Notes: generated by a model from the letters alone, not told the origin. A stretch of DNA of 64,000 nucleotides from Asticcacaulis sp. AC402 (GCF_000495835.1 NZ_AWGC01000024.1:28090-92089), one strand, 5' to 3'. Numbered from the stretch's first letter, positions 53,409 to 62,604 are shown. Translations and numbers: made by a program.

Positions 53409-54314
53409 TCAATCTTGATCTGCCAGTCGGGCAGCTATGAAGGCATCGACCTTGGTCGTATATTCGCTGGCAAGGCCAAGGTCATGATTAATGTCCCTGT
53501 GGCTCAGGGGCAGCGGCAGAACCTCCGTTGCCTGCCCCTGCGCCGCCAGGCGGGTAGCGAAGGTCCGCGCCTGACCGCAGGGGTCGTCAAGACGCTTCGT
53601 TGAGCAGACCAAAAGCATCGGCACGGCGTCGGCTTTCAATTGCGCCGACGGCGATACGCGAGCCCAATAGGCCGGGTCGCTGCCGAAGGCATCGTCATAA
53701 AGCCTGGCATGGCGCCTCTGCATGACCGCGGCCACATCCAGAGCGGCCGAGTCGATGACCACTGTACCCTGCCAGGGGCGGCCGCCGGCCGAGACGACAG
53801 TCGCCGGATTGGCCGATGCCAAGGCGACCAGATGCGCCCCGGCGGAATGTCCCATGGCGATAACCTTGCCACCGTCACCTCCCCATCCGGCGGCCTGGCT
53901 TTGCACATAGGCCAGGGCCTGAGCGACGTCCTGCGCCTGCACGTCGACACCTGCCTGCGGCAGCATGCGGTAATTGACGCTGACAAAGATAAAGCCTTGA
54001 GGCAACCAGTGCTTCAGCTTGTTGCCGACCACGCCCGGACTGGTCTTGTCCCCCAAACGCCAGGCCCCGCCATGAACCATGACCAGAATGGGTGCGTCGC
54101 GTGGCGACGGCGGTGCGTAGACGTCGATCGTCTGGGCCGCATCCGCGCCATAGGCGAAGGTTCGAACAGTGGCACCAGGAAGGATTTTCGCCGGGTCGGC
54201 GGCCTCACCGACCGATTTTTCCTTCATGCGCTCAAGATAATGATCACGCAATGGCCCGGCTTGCGCGGAGGCAGACGCCAGGCCAAAAACAAGCAGTAGT
54301 AACACGTATTTCAT
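53409..54314 (-). CDS. Secreted alpha/beta hydrolase
   Basis: 301 residues from ATG 54314 (MKYVLLLLVFGLASASAQA is a signal peptide; the seven residues of the longer frame are not needed). Hormone-sensitive-lipase/BD-FAE-like fold: oxyanion HGGAWRLGDK, nucleophile elbow GHSAGAH, acidic residue near CSTKRLDDPCGQ, and late His in LSHRDINHDLG. It is probably a periplasmic esterase; substrate unknown. Confidence 0.88.
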   Translation of the reverse strand: MKYVLLLLVFGLASASAQAGPLRDHYLERMKEKSVGEAADPAKILPGATVRTFAYGADAAQTIDVYAPPSPRDAPILVMVHGGAWRLGDKTSPGVVGNKLKHWLPQGFIFVSVNYRMLPQAGVDVQAQDVAQALAYVQSQAAGWGGDGGKVIAMGHSAGAHLVALASANPATVVSAGGRPWQGTVVIDSAALDVAAVMQRRHARLYDDAFGSDPAYWARVSPSAQLKADAVPMLLVCSTKRLDDPCGQARTFATRLAAQGQATEVLPLPLSHRDINHDLGLASEYTTKVDAFIAARLADQD

Positions 54315-54391
54315 CGAATGCCTCCAGGGTGACAAGGCGCGCTGGCGACGGCCAAACTATGGCGTCTCCGCCGCCTATGGGTTACAGAGGG

Positions 54392-56323
54392 TTACTTCTT
54401 CGCCGCCAGGATATCATCCAGCAAGGCCTTCTTGCCTTCGATGCGTTCAAGTTTCGGGTAACGCAGGCCTTCATGATAATCGACCTTGAAGGTGCGGTAG
54501 TTGTCGTCGACCTTGACCAGCAGTTCGATCGGATCGCTCCCTGTTTTTGCCGATGTAATAGCCGTCTTAAGGATATCGGCGTCGTAGACCTTGCCATTGA
54601 CAGCGATCAGGGTGGCGTTGGGCGCCATGCCCGCCTTGAAGGCCGGGCTGTCCCACTGGACCGAACCTATGGTCGAATCCCTGGTGTTGATGACCAGGCC
54701 CAGCGAATAGGTGAGGTTGACGTTCTTGCGCAGGGCTTCGATCGCCTTGTAATAGGCTGTTGGCGTGTCGCTGTACACCAGCCTGTAACCGCCGCGAGTG
54801 ATGCCATCGAGCGGCGCACCGGGACCTTCGGAATGCAGGCGCTCCTTGAGGAAGGTCGCCCAGTCGTAAGCATAGACGCTGTTGAGGCCCGTCACGATGT
54901 CGCCGAAGGTGTAGGTCACCGGGGTGCGCGAGCCCGGATTGACGCCGAAGAAGGCCTTGGCGAAGTCGTCCAGCGACTTTTTGCCGTTGGTCTTTTCACG
55001 GATCAGAGTGTCGGCGTCGAGCCAGATCAGGTAGCCCTCGGTATAGTATTCCTCGCTGCGCTGCCAGGCGCGCCAGGTCTGGGCGGCGCGCGCCGAGAGA
55101 GCCGGATCGTTGGTGGTGTCGGCCAGGTCGCGCCACTGGCGGCCAGGCAGGTTGTCGAGGCCGGCCGCCATGATAGCCAGGTATTCCAGTTCCTGATCCT
55201 TGCTGTACAGCCCCGAACGCGCCGCCAGGATATGACCCCAGTACTGGGTCTGGCCTTCATAGACCCATAGCAGGCTACCGCGCATTGGCACCTGATAGTT
55301 CGGAGTCCACATGTCGGCTGGACGGCGGAACTTGCCGTTCCATGAATGGACCAGTTCGTGGGTCAGGACGTCGCGGCCGACATACTCGTTCTTCCAGTCG
55401 GTCAGCCACTTGGGCTCCATGCCGATTTCGGTCGACTGATGGTGCTCGAGACCGATATCGCCCAACCAGTCGGTGGCCGAGATCAGGAAGTCGTAATGCT
55501 CATAGTGCGGCGGACCGAAGAGTTTGTAGGTCTGGTCCATCATCTTGCGATGAATGGCGATGATCTCGTCACTGGCCTCGACCTGAGCCGGCTTGTCGGC
55601 CATGACGTTCAGGCGGGCCGGCACCGGGCCGTCCGGATCGATATCATAGGTTTTGAAATAGCGGCCGGAATAGAGCGGTGAGTCGATGAAGGTTTCGTAG
55701 TCGGTCGTCTTGAACTGGACGGTATTGCCGGTCTTGACTGCCGTTTCCAGCGCCGTGGCATAGCCCCAGCCTTCGGGTAAGGTAATCGAGGCGGTGATCG
55801 GGATACGCGATGCGTAATAGCCGGCCGGGTACAGTGAGGCGAACTCCCACTGCTGGTTCAGCATATCATTTGTCAGCACCACGCGCGCCGTTGAAGCCAC
55901 AGTCGGCGCCAGGTACTGGAAGGCGATGTTAAGCTCATCGGCGCCACCCGGCACCTCGACGTGGAAAGCGTTCATATCGACGGCGTCACGCTTCCATTTG
56001 ACCGGCTGGCCGTTAGCCGTGATGACCAGACCGGCAATACGCTGGATATTGCCGTTGGCGGGATGGTGCTTGCCGGGCAGCCATTTCGGCAGCATCAGCA
56101 CCAATGGGCCCGGTTTCGCCGGCACGGTCTGCTGGATCTTGATGACCCGCTGGTTGAGGTCGGTAGCATCGACGGCGACCGTCATGGTGCCTTCGTAGGC
56201 AACGTCCCTGGGCTGGGCGATTGGCGGAGTCGGCGGGGCCGCGACCTGTGCCATCGCACCCGGCGTCACCATTCCAAGGCTCAGCGCCATCACGCTGACC
56301 AATCCGACCATTTTCATCGACAT
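54392..56323 (-). CDS. M61 (glycyl aminopeptidase-like) metalloprotease with PDZ domain
   Basis: 643 residues from ATG 56323 (GAAGGAAA upstream); the longer frame reaching 56518 is not needed. Signal peptide (VGLVSVMALSLGMVTPGAMAQ). The M61 domain holds the zinc motif HELVHSWNGKF and the downstream Glu in YVWEGQ-like LLWVYEGQTQYWG. A C-terminal PDZ (~540-620; IGSVQWDSPAFKAGMAPNAT) is as in this family. Periplasmic aminopeptidase-like enzyme. Followed, 77 bp downstream, by the secreted hydrolase gene on the same strand. Confidence 0.92.
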   Translation of the reverse strand: MSMKMVGLVSVMALSLGMVTPGAMAQVAAPPTPPIAQPRDVAYEGTMTVAVDATDLNQRVIKIQQTVPAKPGPLVLMLPKWLPGKHHPANGNIQRIAGLVITANGQPVKWKRDAVDMNAFHVEVPGGADELNIAFQYLAPTVASTARVVLTNDMLNQQWEFASLYPAGYYASRIPITASITLPEGWGYATALETAVKTGNTVQFKTTDYETFIDSPLYSGRYFKTYDIDPDGPVPARLNVMADKPAQVEASDEIIAIHRKMMDQTYKLFGPPHYEHYDFLISATDWLGDIGLEHHQSTEIGMEPKWLTDWKNEYVGRDVLTHELVHSWNGKFRRPADMWTPNYQVPMRGSLLWVYEGQTQYWGHILAARSGLYSKDQELEYLAIMAAGLDNLPGRQWRDLADTTNDPALSARAAQTWRAWQRSEEYYTEGYLIWLDADTLIREKTNGKKSLDDFAKAFFGVNPGSRTPVTYTFGDIVTGLNSVYAYDWATFLKERLHSEGPGAPLDGITRGGYRLVYSDTPTAYYKAIEALRKNVNLTYSLGLVINTRDSTIGSVQWDSPAFKAGMAPNATLIAVNGKVYDADILKTAITSAKTGSDPIELLVKVDDNYRTFKVDYHEGLRYPKLERIEGKKALLDDILAAKK

Positions 56324-56456
56324 TTTCGCATTTCCTTCACGAAACCGCGCGCAACCCAAGCGCAGATCGTTGCGCTTGTAAAGATCGCGTGGATTAACGA
56401 TGCGTAATGATGCGACGGGCTTGCCCAGGCGTCCGGCGCGATGGCATAGCTTGGGC

Positions 56457-57260
56457 ATGTGGCCCTTCAAACGACAACCTGTCCTGGAAGACGACGTCGC
56501 CCGCTGGCATGTCGACAATATGGTCTGGCTGCTGCGTAACCTGGCCTATACGCCGATGTTCCGCGAAACCCGTCTTGTCCTGCCGGCGCCCGGCTATTTC
56601 GATACCGACGGCGCGGCAGGCCACGCCAGGGCTGAAGCCATCTTCGCCAAGGTAAAGGCCTATGCCGGGATGGCCGACTGGCCGGTGCAACTGGTCAGTG
56701 ACGTCGGGACCTATGAATACCAGCGCGGAGATCTGATCCAGGCTGCGGCGCGGCCGACACCTTTGGGTCTGTTCATGCGCGACCACGATGAGGTCGTGCG
56801 GATCGCCTATGCCCCGGCCCTGCTCAACAAACCGGTCAATCTGATCGCCACGCTTGCCCACGAACTGGCGCATTACGTTGTGACGTCAATCGAGGACACC
56901 CTGCCCTGCCTGCCGGAAGAAGAGGAGTTCCTGACGGATCAAACGGCCTGCTTCCTGGGGTTCGGCGTATTTTTGGCCAACAGCGCCTTCGAATTCGATC
57001 AATGGCGCAACGACGGGACCGGTACCCAGGGGTGGAGCACCCAGCGCAACGGCTATCTGGGCGAAATCGATCTGATATTCGACCTGGCCCTGTTCCTGAC
57101 CGCCAAGGGTGAGCCGGCCGATGCCGCCTTGCCCTGTCTGAAGCCGCATCTGGCCGATCTGCTAAAAAAGGCCATGAAGGATGCCGAAGCGTATCGCGGC
57201 GAACTCAGCGCGGCGATGGGGAATGCCTACAGCTATTCAGATGCCTGTCGCGCCGACTGA
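56457..57260 (+). CDS. Soluble HExxH protein of unknown family
   Basis: 267 residues from ATG 56457. No signal peptide or membrane segment is seen. A zinc-protease-style helix ATLAHELAHYVV (HELAH) is near residue 140, and EEEFLTDQTACFLGFGVFLAN downstream offers candidate third ligands (Glu/Asp). I do not recognise a family; many such proteins are cytoplasmic zinc hydrolases. The start is divergent from the M61 gene, with 133 bp between. Confidence 0.7.
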   Translation: MWPFKRQPVLEDDVARWHVDNMVWLLRNLAYTPMFRETRLVLPAPGYFDTDGAAGHARAEAIFAKVKAYAGMADWPVQLVSDVGTYEYQRGDLIQAAARPTPLGLFMRDHDEVVRIAYAPALLNKPVNLIATLAHELAHYVVTSIEDTLPCLPEEEEFLTDQTACFLGFGVFLANSAFEFDQWRNDGTGTQGWSTQRNGYLGEIDLIFDLALFLTAKGEPADAALPCLKPHLADLLKKAMKDAEAYRGELSAAMGNAYSYSDACRAD

Positions 57261-57375
57261 TCCGGTTGAGGCAAGGGTCATCGAGTTGTTTCTTCGCGCC
57301 TTCGCGTGAACAAGTGAGAATCCCACGCGAAGGCACTAATACCAAGTCTCATAAAGAATGACGCTTGGTATTCGC

Positions 57376-57435
57376 ATTTTTTCAGCTCAAGCGCCGGACT
57401 AGGCGCCCCCCATGGCTCCTCGCAAAAGCTCGGGC
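57376..57435. repeat. Short dispersed repeat, family D copy 2
   Basis: Repeats the 13541-13590 segment (TTTTCAGCTCAAGCGCCG ... ATGGCTCCTCGCA ... AAGCTCGG), with an extra ~13-bp insert in the middle. Just upstream are the inverted arms AATACCAAG (57339) and CTTGGTATT (57364), and downstream GGGTTGGTATAA (57491). Confidence 0.55.
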
Positions 57436-57556
57436 GCCCCAGAAACGTACACTGGCGCGCTTGCCAACCCACAATGAGTCAAGATTTTCGCGGGTTGGTA
57501 TAAGACGCGAAGGAGCTTGCCAACCTAAGGCTGCGCATGATCGGAGGTTCCTGGTG

Positions 57557-58450
57557 TCACTCCGGCAGTGGAATATACTCCTGGTCGTCGCCGGGCACCT
57601 GGGGGAAGGTCTGGGCCTTCCAGTCGGCCTTGGCCTGTTCGATGCGCTCCGGCCGCGACGATACGAAGTTCCAATAGATGTGGCGTTCGGTCAGGGCCTC
57701 GCCGCCGATGATGACGAAATGGACCGGGCCATTGGGCGCCACCAGCCTGACCATGGCGCCTGGCGTCAGAACCGCCATGTCGTGCGCCTTCACCACCAGG
57801 CCATCGATACCCAGTTGACCGTCACAGACATAAACGGCACGCTCCCACGCCGCCATTGGTACCTGGAGCACGGCGCCGACCTTCAGCCTGGCTTCGACAT
57901 AAAGGGTCTGGGCATAGGTCTTGACCGGTGAGCGCAGGCCGAAGGCTTCGCCCATCATGACACGCACGGAAACCTGGCCGTCGTCGAAGGACGGAATGTC
58001 GGCTGCGCCATAATGAAAGAAGGCCGGATCGGTCTCTTCATCGGCTTCGGGCAGAGCCAGCCATAGCTGCAGGCCATCGAGGTGGCGGGTCTGGGTTCTG
58101 GCCTCGTCTTCCTCGCGTTCGGAATGGACGATGCCTTTGCCGGCGACCATAAGGTTGATGTCACCCGGCGAGATGACCGAACGCGTGCCCAGGCTGTCGC
58201 GGTGCAGGATTTGGCCCTTGAACAGATAGGTGACAGTGGCCAGGTTGATGTGGGGGTGCGGCCGGACATTGATGCCCGGACCCGGGGCGAAATCGGCCGG
58301 CCCCATATGGTCGAAAAATATCCACGGCCCGACCATCCGCTGCCTCGCATAGGGCAGTACCCGGCGGACCGTAAAGCCGCCGAGGTCCTTTTCGCGCCCC
58401 GGGATGAGCATACTGACGGTATCGGGCAGGGAACTATCGGTGTCGGTCAC
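57557..58450 (-). CDS. Pirin family protein (second copy)
   Basis: 297 residues from GTG 58450, which overlaps the preceding gene's stop as GTGA. It keeps pirin signatures: PWIFFDHMGPADFAPGPGINVRPHPHINLATVTYLFKG with metal ligands, the KGIVHSEREEDEARTQT segment, and RVMMGEAFGLRSPV. The C-terminal cupin is intact in length (~170-297). A different subgroup from the 21704 pirin. It is translationally coupled to the secreted protein upstream. Confidence 0.93.
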   Translation of the reverse strand: MTDTDSSLPDTVSMLIPGREKDLGGFTVRRVLPYARQRMVGPWIFFDHMGPADFAPGPGINVRPHPHINLATVTYLFKGQILHRDSLGTRSVISPGDINLMVAGKGIVHSEREEDEARTQTRHLDGLQLWLALPEADEETDPAFFHYGAADIPSFDDGQVSVRVMMGEAFGLRSPVKTYAQTLYVEARLKVGAVLQVPMAAWERAVYVCDGQLGIDGLVVKAHDMAVLTPGAMVRLVAPNGPVHFVIIGGEALTERHIYWNFVSSRPERIEQAKADWKAQTFPQVPGDDQEYIPLPE

Positions 58451-59211
58451 GCTCTGCGCCTCTTCTTGCGGTACGTCTTCTTGCCCTTTCGGACGGGTTT
58501 GGCCTTGGGCTCCGGATCGGGTATCGGCGCCATGCTGCCCGGATTTACCGGCGCGACCGCGGCGCTCATATCCGGCACGGTTATGCCGGGGATTTCAACC
58601 AGCGGGGTCTGGGAGGGCTGGCCCCTCGCAAGCAGTTCGACCTGTGTCTGCAACGGCAGTTCGCGGCCCCCGACCTTGTCACGCAGCAGGGCCCTGATGG
58701 TGTAGACGCCCGGAACGTCCTTGTCTTCGAACTGCATCAGGACGACCTTGTTGCGGTTGTCATAGACGCCCCTGGCCCTGCCAAGCTTGCCCTTGACGCC
58801 CGCCACGGCCTTGTATTCGTCGCCGTAGAGGCGACCGTCTGGCGCGGTGATCGACAGGTCGTAGGTGACGTCGACATTGTTGTCCCAGTCGGTCTCGACA
58901 CCGACAAAGACCAATTTGATGGCCAGGACAGCGCCGGGTTCGGCGCGGGACACGCGGTTGAGGTGACGCCCGGCGCCGGCTGGCTTGTTGAACTCGTCGA
59001 CCTCGCGCTGCGGAATGACGATCAGCATGCCCGACAAGGGGCCGTTCTGTTCCGGGAAGCCGTTCGACGGATTGTATTCGGTCGTCGAGGTCGTGTTGGG
59101 CAGTAGTATGGTCGGCTTGCCGACTTCGGGCACAGGCGCCTGATTGGCCGCCAAGCCCGATCCGGCCGCCAGCCACATTCCCAGCACCAAAGAAAAACCG
59201 CGACCTGTCAT
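58447..59211 (-). CDS. Secreted protein of unknown function with a basic C-terminal tail
   Basis: 254 residues. Signal peptide (GFSLVLGMWLAAGSGLAA, cut near ANQAP). Central beta-rich domain (~45-190) with LVFVGVETDWDNNVDVTYDL and DKDVPGVYTIRALLRDKVGG. The last ~35 residues are Pro-rich and then strongly basic (KPVRKGKKTYRKKRRR). Not recognised. The stop overlaps the pirin GTG start by 4 bp. Confidence 0.75.
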   Translation of the reverse strand: MTGRGFSLVLGMWLAAGSGLAANQAPVPEVGKPTILLPNTTSTTEYNPSNGFPEQNGPLSGMLIVIPQREVDEFNKPAGAGRHLNRVSRAEPGAVLAIKLVFVGVETDWDNNVDVTYDLSITAPDGRLYGDEYKAVAGVKGKLGRARGVYDNRNKVVLMQFEDKDVPGVYTIRALLRDKVGGRELPLQTQVELLARGQPSQTPLVEIPGITVPDMSAAVAPVNPGSMAPIPDPEPKAKPVRKGKKTYRKKRRRA

Positions 59212-59355
59212 TTCCAGCCTCGAAGAAAGCGAAAACAGGTTATGTCACGGCGCCGGTATGGCTTCAAGCCACACAGCCTGACAGTTGCGCCTATCTATTT
59301 GCCCGTTTCAGCGGCCACAGGCGCCCGACACCAGGGCGCATCCCAAAAAGTGTGA

Positions 59356-59380
59356 TGCACTTTATCGGATTGCGCACCTA
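59356..59380 (+). repeat. Right-half fragment of repeat family B
   Basis: GATGCACTTTATCGGATTGCG matches the right end of the family B copies at 36412-36478 and 46517-46609. It is preceded by GCGCATCCCAAAAAGTGT, which does not match. It lies between the secreted protein and the porin pseudogene. Confidence 0.5.
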
Positions 59381-59422
59381 GCGCAGGCGAAAGACATGAG
59401 GCGCGAACAGCCGGTCATGACT

Positions 59423-59941
59423 TTACAGCTTGTAGGTGACGGCTATCCAGGTCTTGGCGTGCGACACCGGGGCGGTGGGGTTCTTGCGCGCGAAGTCGGC
59501 ATGTTTCAGCATCAGGCTGGTCTTCGGTGTCAGGGCGACGGTGGCGACGGCGTCCCACTCCGTGCCAATCTTCTAGTCCAGGCGGGTCGAAGCGGTCGGC
59601 GCCCAGGCGATCTGGGCGCGGTTCAGCTCGGTGACCTCAGGATCCGGCACGCCGGGATACTGGGTGTGGCCATTGAGCTGCGAGTTGTAGTTGTCGACGA
59701 TGGCTGTGGTTTTTTCGAGCTCGACGACGAAGGTCAGGTTTTTGACCGGGCCCGCCTGGAAGCCGACCCGGTTGCGCCAGGTGACGGCATTAGCCGCTGC
59801 GGCAAAGCCCTGCTGGTCGACATTTTCCGTCCGCAGGTTGCTTTCCCAGAGGGGTTTGAAGGTATCGCTGGCCTGGGCCGACCCGGCCATGGCGCAGCCA
59901 AGAGCGAGCACAGCGGTACCCGTCAGGAGATCGGTTCTCAT
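59423..59941 (-). pseudogene. Internally deleted porin (alginate-export-like) with in-frame amber stop
   Basis: From ATG 59941 the frame encodes a signal peptide (LLTGTAVLALGCAMAGSAQA) and the N-terminal strands (TFKPLWESNLRTENVDQQG ... TELNRAQIAWAPTASTRLD). It then meets TAG at 59575-59573, and without a shift continues with a barrel-like C-terminus (TEWDAVATVALTPKTSLML ... AKTWIAVTYKL) to TAA at 59423. The two parts resemble the beginning and end of a ~400-residue porin, so the middle seems to have been deleted and the junction carries the stop. No intact copy is seen in the window. Confidence 0.75.
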
Positions 59942-60005
59942 GAATAGACCCCGGAAAAACTGCGGCGTCATCGGGTGATAACGCCGCCAGGGAGGAAGGG
60001 TTTTG

Positions 60006-61388
60006 TCAGGAGCGGGTGTTGTCGGGCACGGCGCCCAGTTCGCCGCTTTCGCGGGCCTTCTTGCCGTAAACCGCTTCGAACACCGGCGAAGCCATGACCG
60101 TGGTGACAATGGCCATCAGGACCAGTATGGCAAACAAGGGCAGGCCGATAATGCCCTTTTGCAGGCCGATATTGATGATGATCAGTTCCATCAGGCCGCG
60201 GGCGTTCATCAGAGCGCCGATGCCCAGAGCCGTGCGATTGTCTTCACCGGTAAGGCGGGCCGCCAGATAGCAGGCGCCGAATTTGGCGAGGACCGAGACG
60301 GCCAGAATAACCAGGGCTATCAGCAGCATCTCGAGCGAGTTGACCATATCCAGGCGCGTGTTCAGGCCCGAGTAGGTGAAGAACATCGGCAGAAGGACGA
60401 TGACGGCAAACGGCTCGACTTTCTTCTTCAGTTCTTCGACGAACTTGCCGCGCGGCATGGCCGTGCCCAGGATGAAGCCGCCGAAAATGGCGTGGATGCC
60501 GACGGCGTCCATGAAGAAGGCCGACAGGAAGAAGAGAATCATGACGACGGCCATGACGGTGTAGGACATTTCGCCCTTTTCCTCGACCATTCGACCCAAC
60601 GGGGCGAGAAGCCTGCGGCCGAAAAAGATCACGAACAGGGCGAACGAGACACCGCCAACAATGGCCAGGACTGCCACACCGGGTCCGCCGCCAAACGTCG
60701 CCAGGACGACGGCCAGAACGCACCACGACACGGCGTCGTCGAAGGCGCCGGCGGTCAAGGACAGGGTGCCCAGGGACGAATTTGCCAGGCCGCGTTCGTT
60801 GATGATCCGCGCCAGCATCGGGAAGGCGGTCAGGGCGATACAGGCCCCCATGAACAGAGTGGCGTTGAACTGCGAGATGCCGTCGGCGAACAGGCCGGGC
60901 ACGGTCAGCAACCACGGCGTGATCAACACGGCCAGAAGGAAGGGCGCGCTGATGCCGGCGAAGGACACAGCCATGGCGCTCTTGCCCTTCTTGGCGAAGT
61001 GGTCAACGCGGAAAGAGGTGCCGACCATGAACATGTACAGGCCGACGCCGAACTGGGCGCCGGTATAGAGTACGTTCTTCATTTCTTTCGGGAAGACGGC
61101 GGCCTGGAATTCGGGCAGGAACAGGCCGAACAGGGATGGCCCGAGGATAACGCCGGCGATCATTTCGCCTACGACCTGCGGCTGATGCAGGATTTTCTGG
61201 CCCAGCCAGCCGACAACCCGGCACGCGATGATGATGATCGCCAGTTGCAGGAAGAAGTGGACGGAAAAGTCGTTAGGCGTGTAGGCTCTGGTGCCATCAG
61301 CGCCGACCGCACCATGCGGCGACAGGATGTTCGCAATCTCGTGGACCGTGCTCTGCCAAATTTCCGCATGCGTGAAATCTAAAATCAT
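60006..61388 (-). CDS. Monovalent cation:proton antiporter (CPA2/KefB-like)
   Basis: 460 residues, 12-13 hydrophobic helices, no cytoplasmic NAD-binding domain. CPA2 signatures are HQPQVVGEMIAGVILGPSLFG near residue 68, TAFPMLARIINERGL, and AGAFDDAVSWCVLAVV with the conserved Asp pair. It exchanges K+ or Na+ for H+ across the inner membrane. It stands alone, 64 bp downstream of... and codirectional with the porin pseudogene, whose 5' end lies beyond the antiporter stop. Confidence 0.92.
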   Translation of the reverse strand: MILDFTHAEIWQSTVHEIANILSPHGAVGADGTRAYTPNDFSVHFFLQLAIIIIACRVVGWLGQKILHQPQVVGEMIAGVILGPSLFGLFLPEFQAAVFPKEMKNVLYTGAQFGVGLYMFMVGTSFRVDHFAKKGKSAMAVSFAGISAPFLLAVLITPWLLTVPGLFADGISQFNATLFMGACIALTAFPMLARIINERGLANSSLGTLSLTAGAFDDAVSWCVLAVVLATFGGGPGVAVLAIVGGVSFALFVIFFGRRLLAPLGRMVEEKGEMSYTVMAVVMILFFLSAFFMDAVGIHAIFGGFILGTAMPRGKFVEELKKKVEPFAVIVLLPMFFTYSGLNTRLDMVNSLEMLLIALVILAVSVLAKFGACYLAARLTGEDNRTALGIGALMNARGLMELIIINIGLQKGIIGLPLFAILVLMAIVTTVMASPVFEAVYGKKARESGELGAVPDNTRS

Positions 61389-61846
61389 GGATGTTTCCCC
61401 GGGAATTTTATTCTCTGTTGCCGTAAACCGGCTGGAGCCTAAAATCGCCGTTTTGGTTGCGGCGTCAAACGGAAAGTCGAAAACCTAAAGGGTTTGTTTT
61501 GTTGAGGAAATTAACGTGACAAATCCATCACAACGTAGAAACATCACTACATTTTAGGATTCTTGATTGTAACCGTGCCACTACACTCTAGGCACGGCAA
61601 AGCTTAGCCCCGACGCTCGGACGCCGGGGCCATAGGGAATAGGGAGTACACGCAGGTGAAGGGTATGAAAGGCGACCCGGGAGGCTGGGGTCGGGTCGCC
61701 CTTAGCTTCTGACGTCCCACATCCTCCGGCAAGGTCGAGGGGAAAATTCAGAGGGCTGAGTTCTCCAGACCGTTGGTATAACAAGCAAAAATCGATTTTC
61801 CAACCCACTAAAACGTAGTAATGTACCTACATAAGAAAGGTGCCTC
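61389..61846. other. Intergenic region between antiporter and toxin-antitoxin pair, hairpin-rich
   Basis: No gene is supported. It contains CCGTGCC/GGCACGG (61573-61597), GCCCCG/CGGGGC (61607-61630), and GGCGACCCG/CGGGTCGCC (61671-61700) hairpins, and the palindromic GTTGG...CCAAC block (61773-61805). The two GTAG-N8-CTAC sites at 61535-61550 and 61815-61830 lie here. Confidence 0.6.
61812..61832 (+). promoter_or_regulatory. Candidate toxin-antitoxin operator (AACGTAG-N8-CTACAT)
   Basis: AACGTAG, eight bases, CTACAT, 14 bp before the antitoxin ATG. A second copy of the same pattern and spacing is at 61532-61552. Phd/YefM antitoxins usually repress their own operon at a short palindrome overlapping the promoter, which this fits. 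The binding is inferred. Confidence 0.45.
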
Positions 61847-62095
61847 ATGACGACCCTTACCAGCCGCGAGTTCAACCAGGACGTTGGCCGTGCCAAAAGA
61901 GAAGCCCGCCTTGAGCCGGTCTTTATCACCGACCGGGGCAGGCCTTCGCATGTGCTGCTCAGTTTCGAGGCCTTTCGCCAGATCACCGGTCAAACCGAAA
62001 GCCTGGTCGATCTGTTGGCCATGGCGGAAAGCCCGGCTGCCGAGGCTGAATTCGAATCGCGCAGCCGTTGGGAAACCCGCGAGGAAAGGTTCTGA
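61847..62095 (+). CDS. Type II antitoxin, Phd/YefM family
   Basis: 82 residues with the Phd/YefM N-terminal DNA-binding fold (SREFNQDVGRAKREARLEPV, FITDRGRPSHVLLSFEAF) and a C-terminal acidic/flexible tail that should wrap the toxin. AAAGGTG precedes ATG 61847. Two bases separate its TGA (62095) from the toxin ATG at 62098. Confidence 0.92.
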   Translation: MTTLTSREFNQDVGRAKREARLEPVFITDRGRPSHVLLSFEAFRQITGQTESLVDLLAMAESPAAEAEFESRSRWETREERF

Positions 62096-62097
62096 TC

Positions 62098-62604
62098 ATG
62101 TATCTGCTGGACACGCCGGTGATTACCGAACTGCGTCAGGCCCGCACCGGTAAGGCCGATCCGGGCGTGGTCACCTGGGCCGGCGGGGTGGCACGGCAGA
62201 ACATGTATATCTCGGCCATCTCGCTGCTGGAACTGGAGACCGGTGTCGCCCAGGCCGAGCGCAAGGACCGGCCTTTGGGTGAGGCCTTGCGCACCTGGCT
62301 GGACGACCAGGTGATGACGGCCTTCGATGGCCGGGTGCTGGCCCTGGACGCGGCGGTGGTCCGAAAGCGCGCTGCCCTGCCCTATGCTGACGGCAAGGGT
62401 GACCGCGATGCATTGATTGCGGCGACGGCCCTGGTCCACGGCCTGACAGTGATCACCCGTCATGTCAGCAATTTCCGCACCGGCCGGGTCAAGGTGTTCA
62501 GTCCCTGGGGCTACGCTCCCGACGGCGAGGCCGCAGCCGACTGGCAGGAGGTGAGTAGCGGCACCGGGCCAGCCTGGCTGAAGAACCTGTTCCTGCGGTT
62601 TTGA
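62098..62604 (+). CDS. vapC: Type II toxin, VapC-like PIN-domain ribonuclease
   Basis: 168 residues from ATG 62098, with GAGGAAAGG upstream (the longer in-frame start overlaps the antitoxin and is not used). PIN-domain acidic residues are in MYLLDTPVITELR (Asp5, Glu11), SAISLLELETG (Glu), and KGDRDALIAATALVHGLTVITRHVSNF, the usual RNase quartet. About 30 residues longer at the C-terminus than typical VapC. Predicted to cleave RNA when the antitoxin is lost. Confidence 0.93.
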   Translation: MYLLDTPVITELRQARTGKADPGVVTWAGGVARQNMYISAISLLELETGVAQAERKDRPLGEALRTWLDDQVMTAFDGRVLALDAAVVRKRAALPYADGKGDRDALIAATALVHGLTVITRHVSNFRTGRVKVFSPWGYAPDGEAAADWQEVSSGTGPAWLKNLFLRF

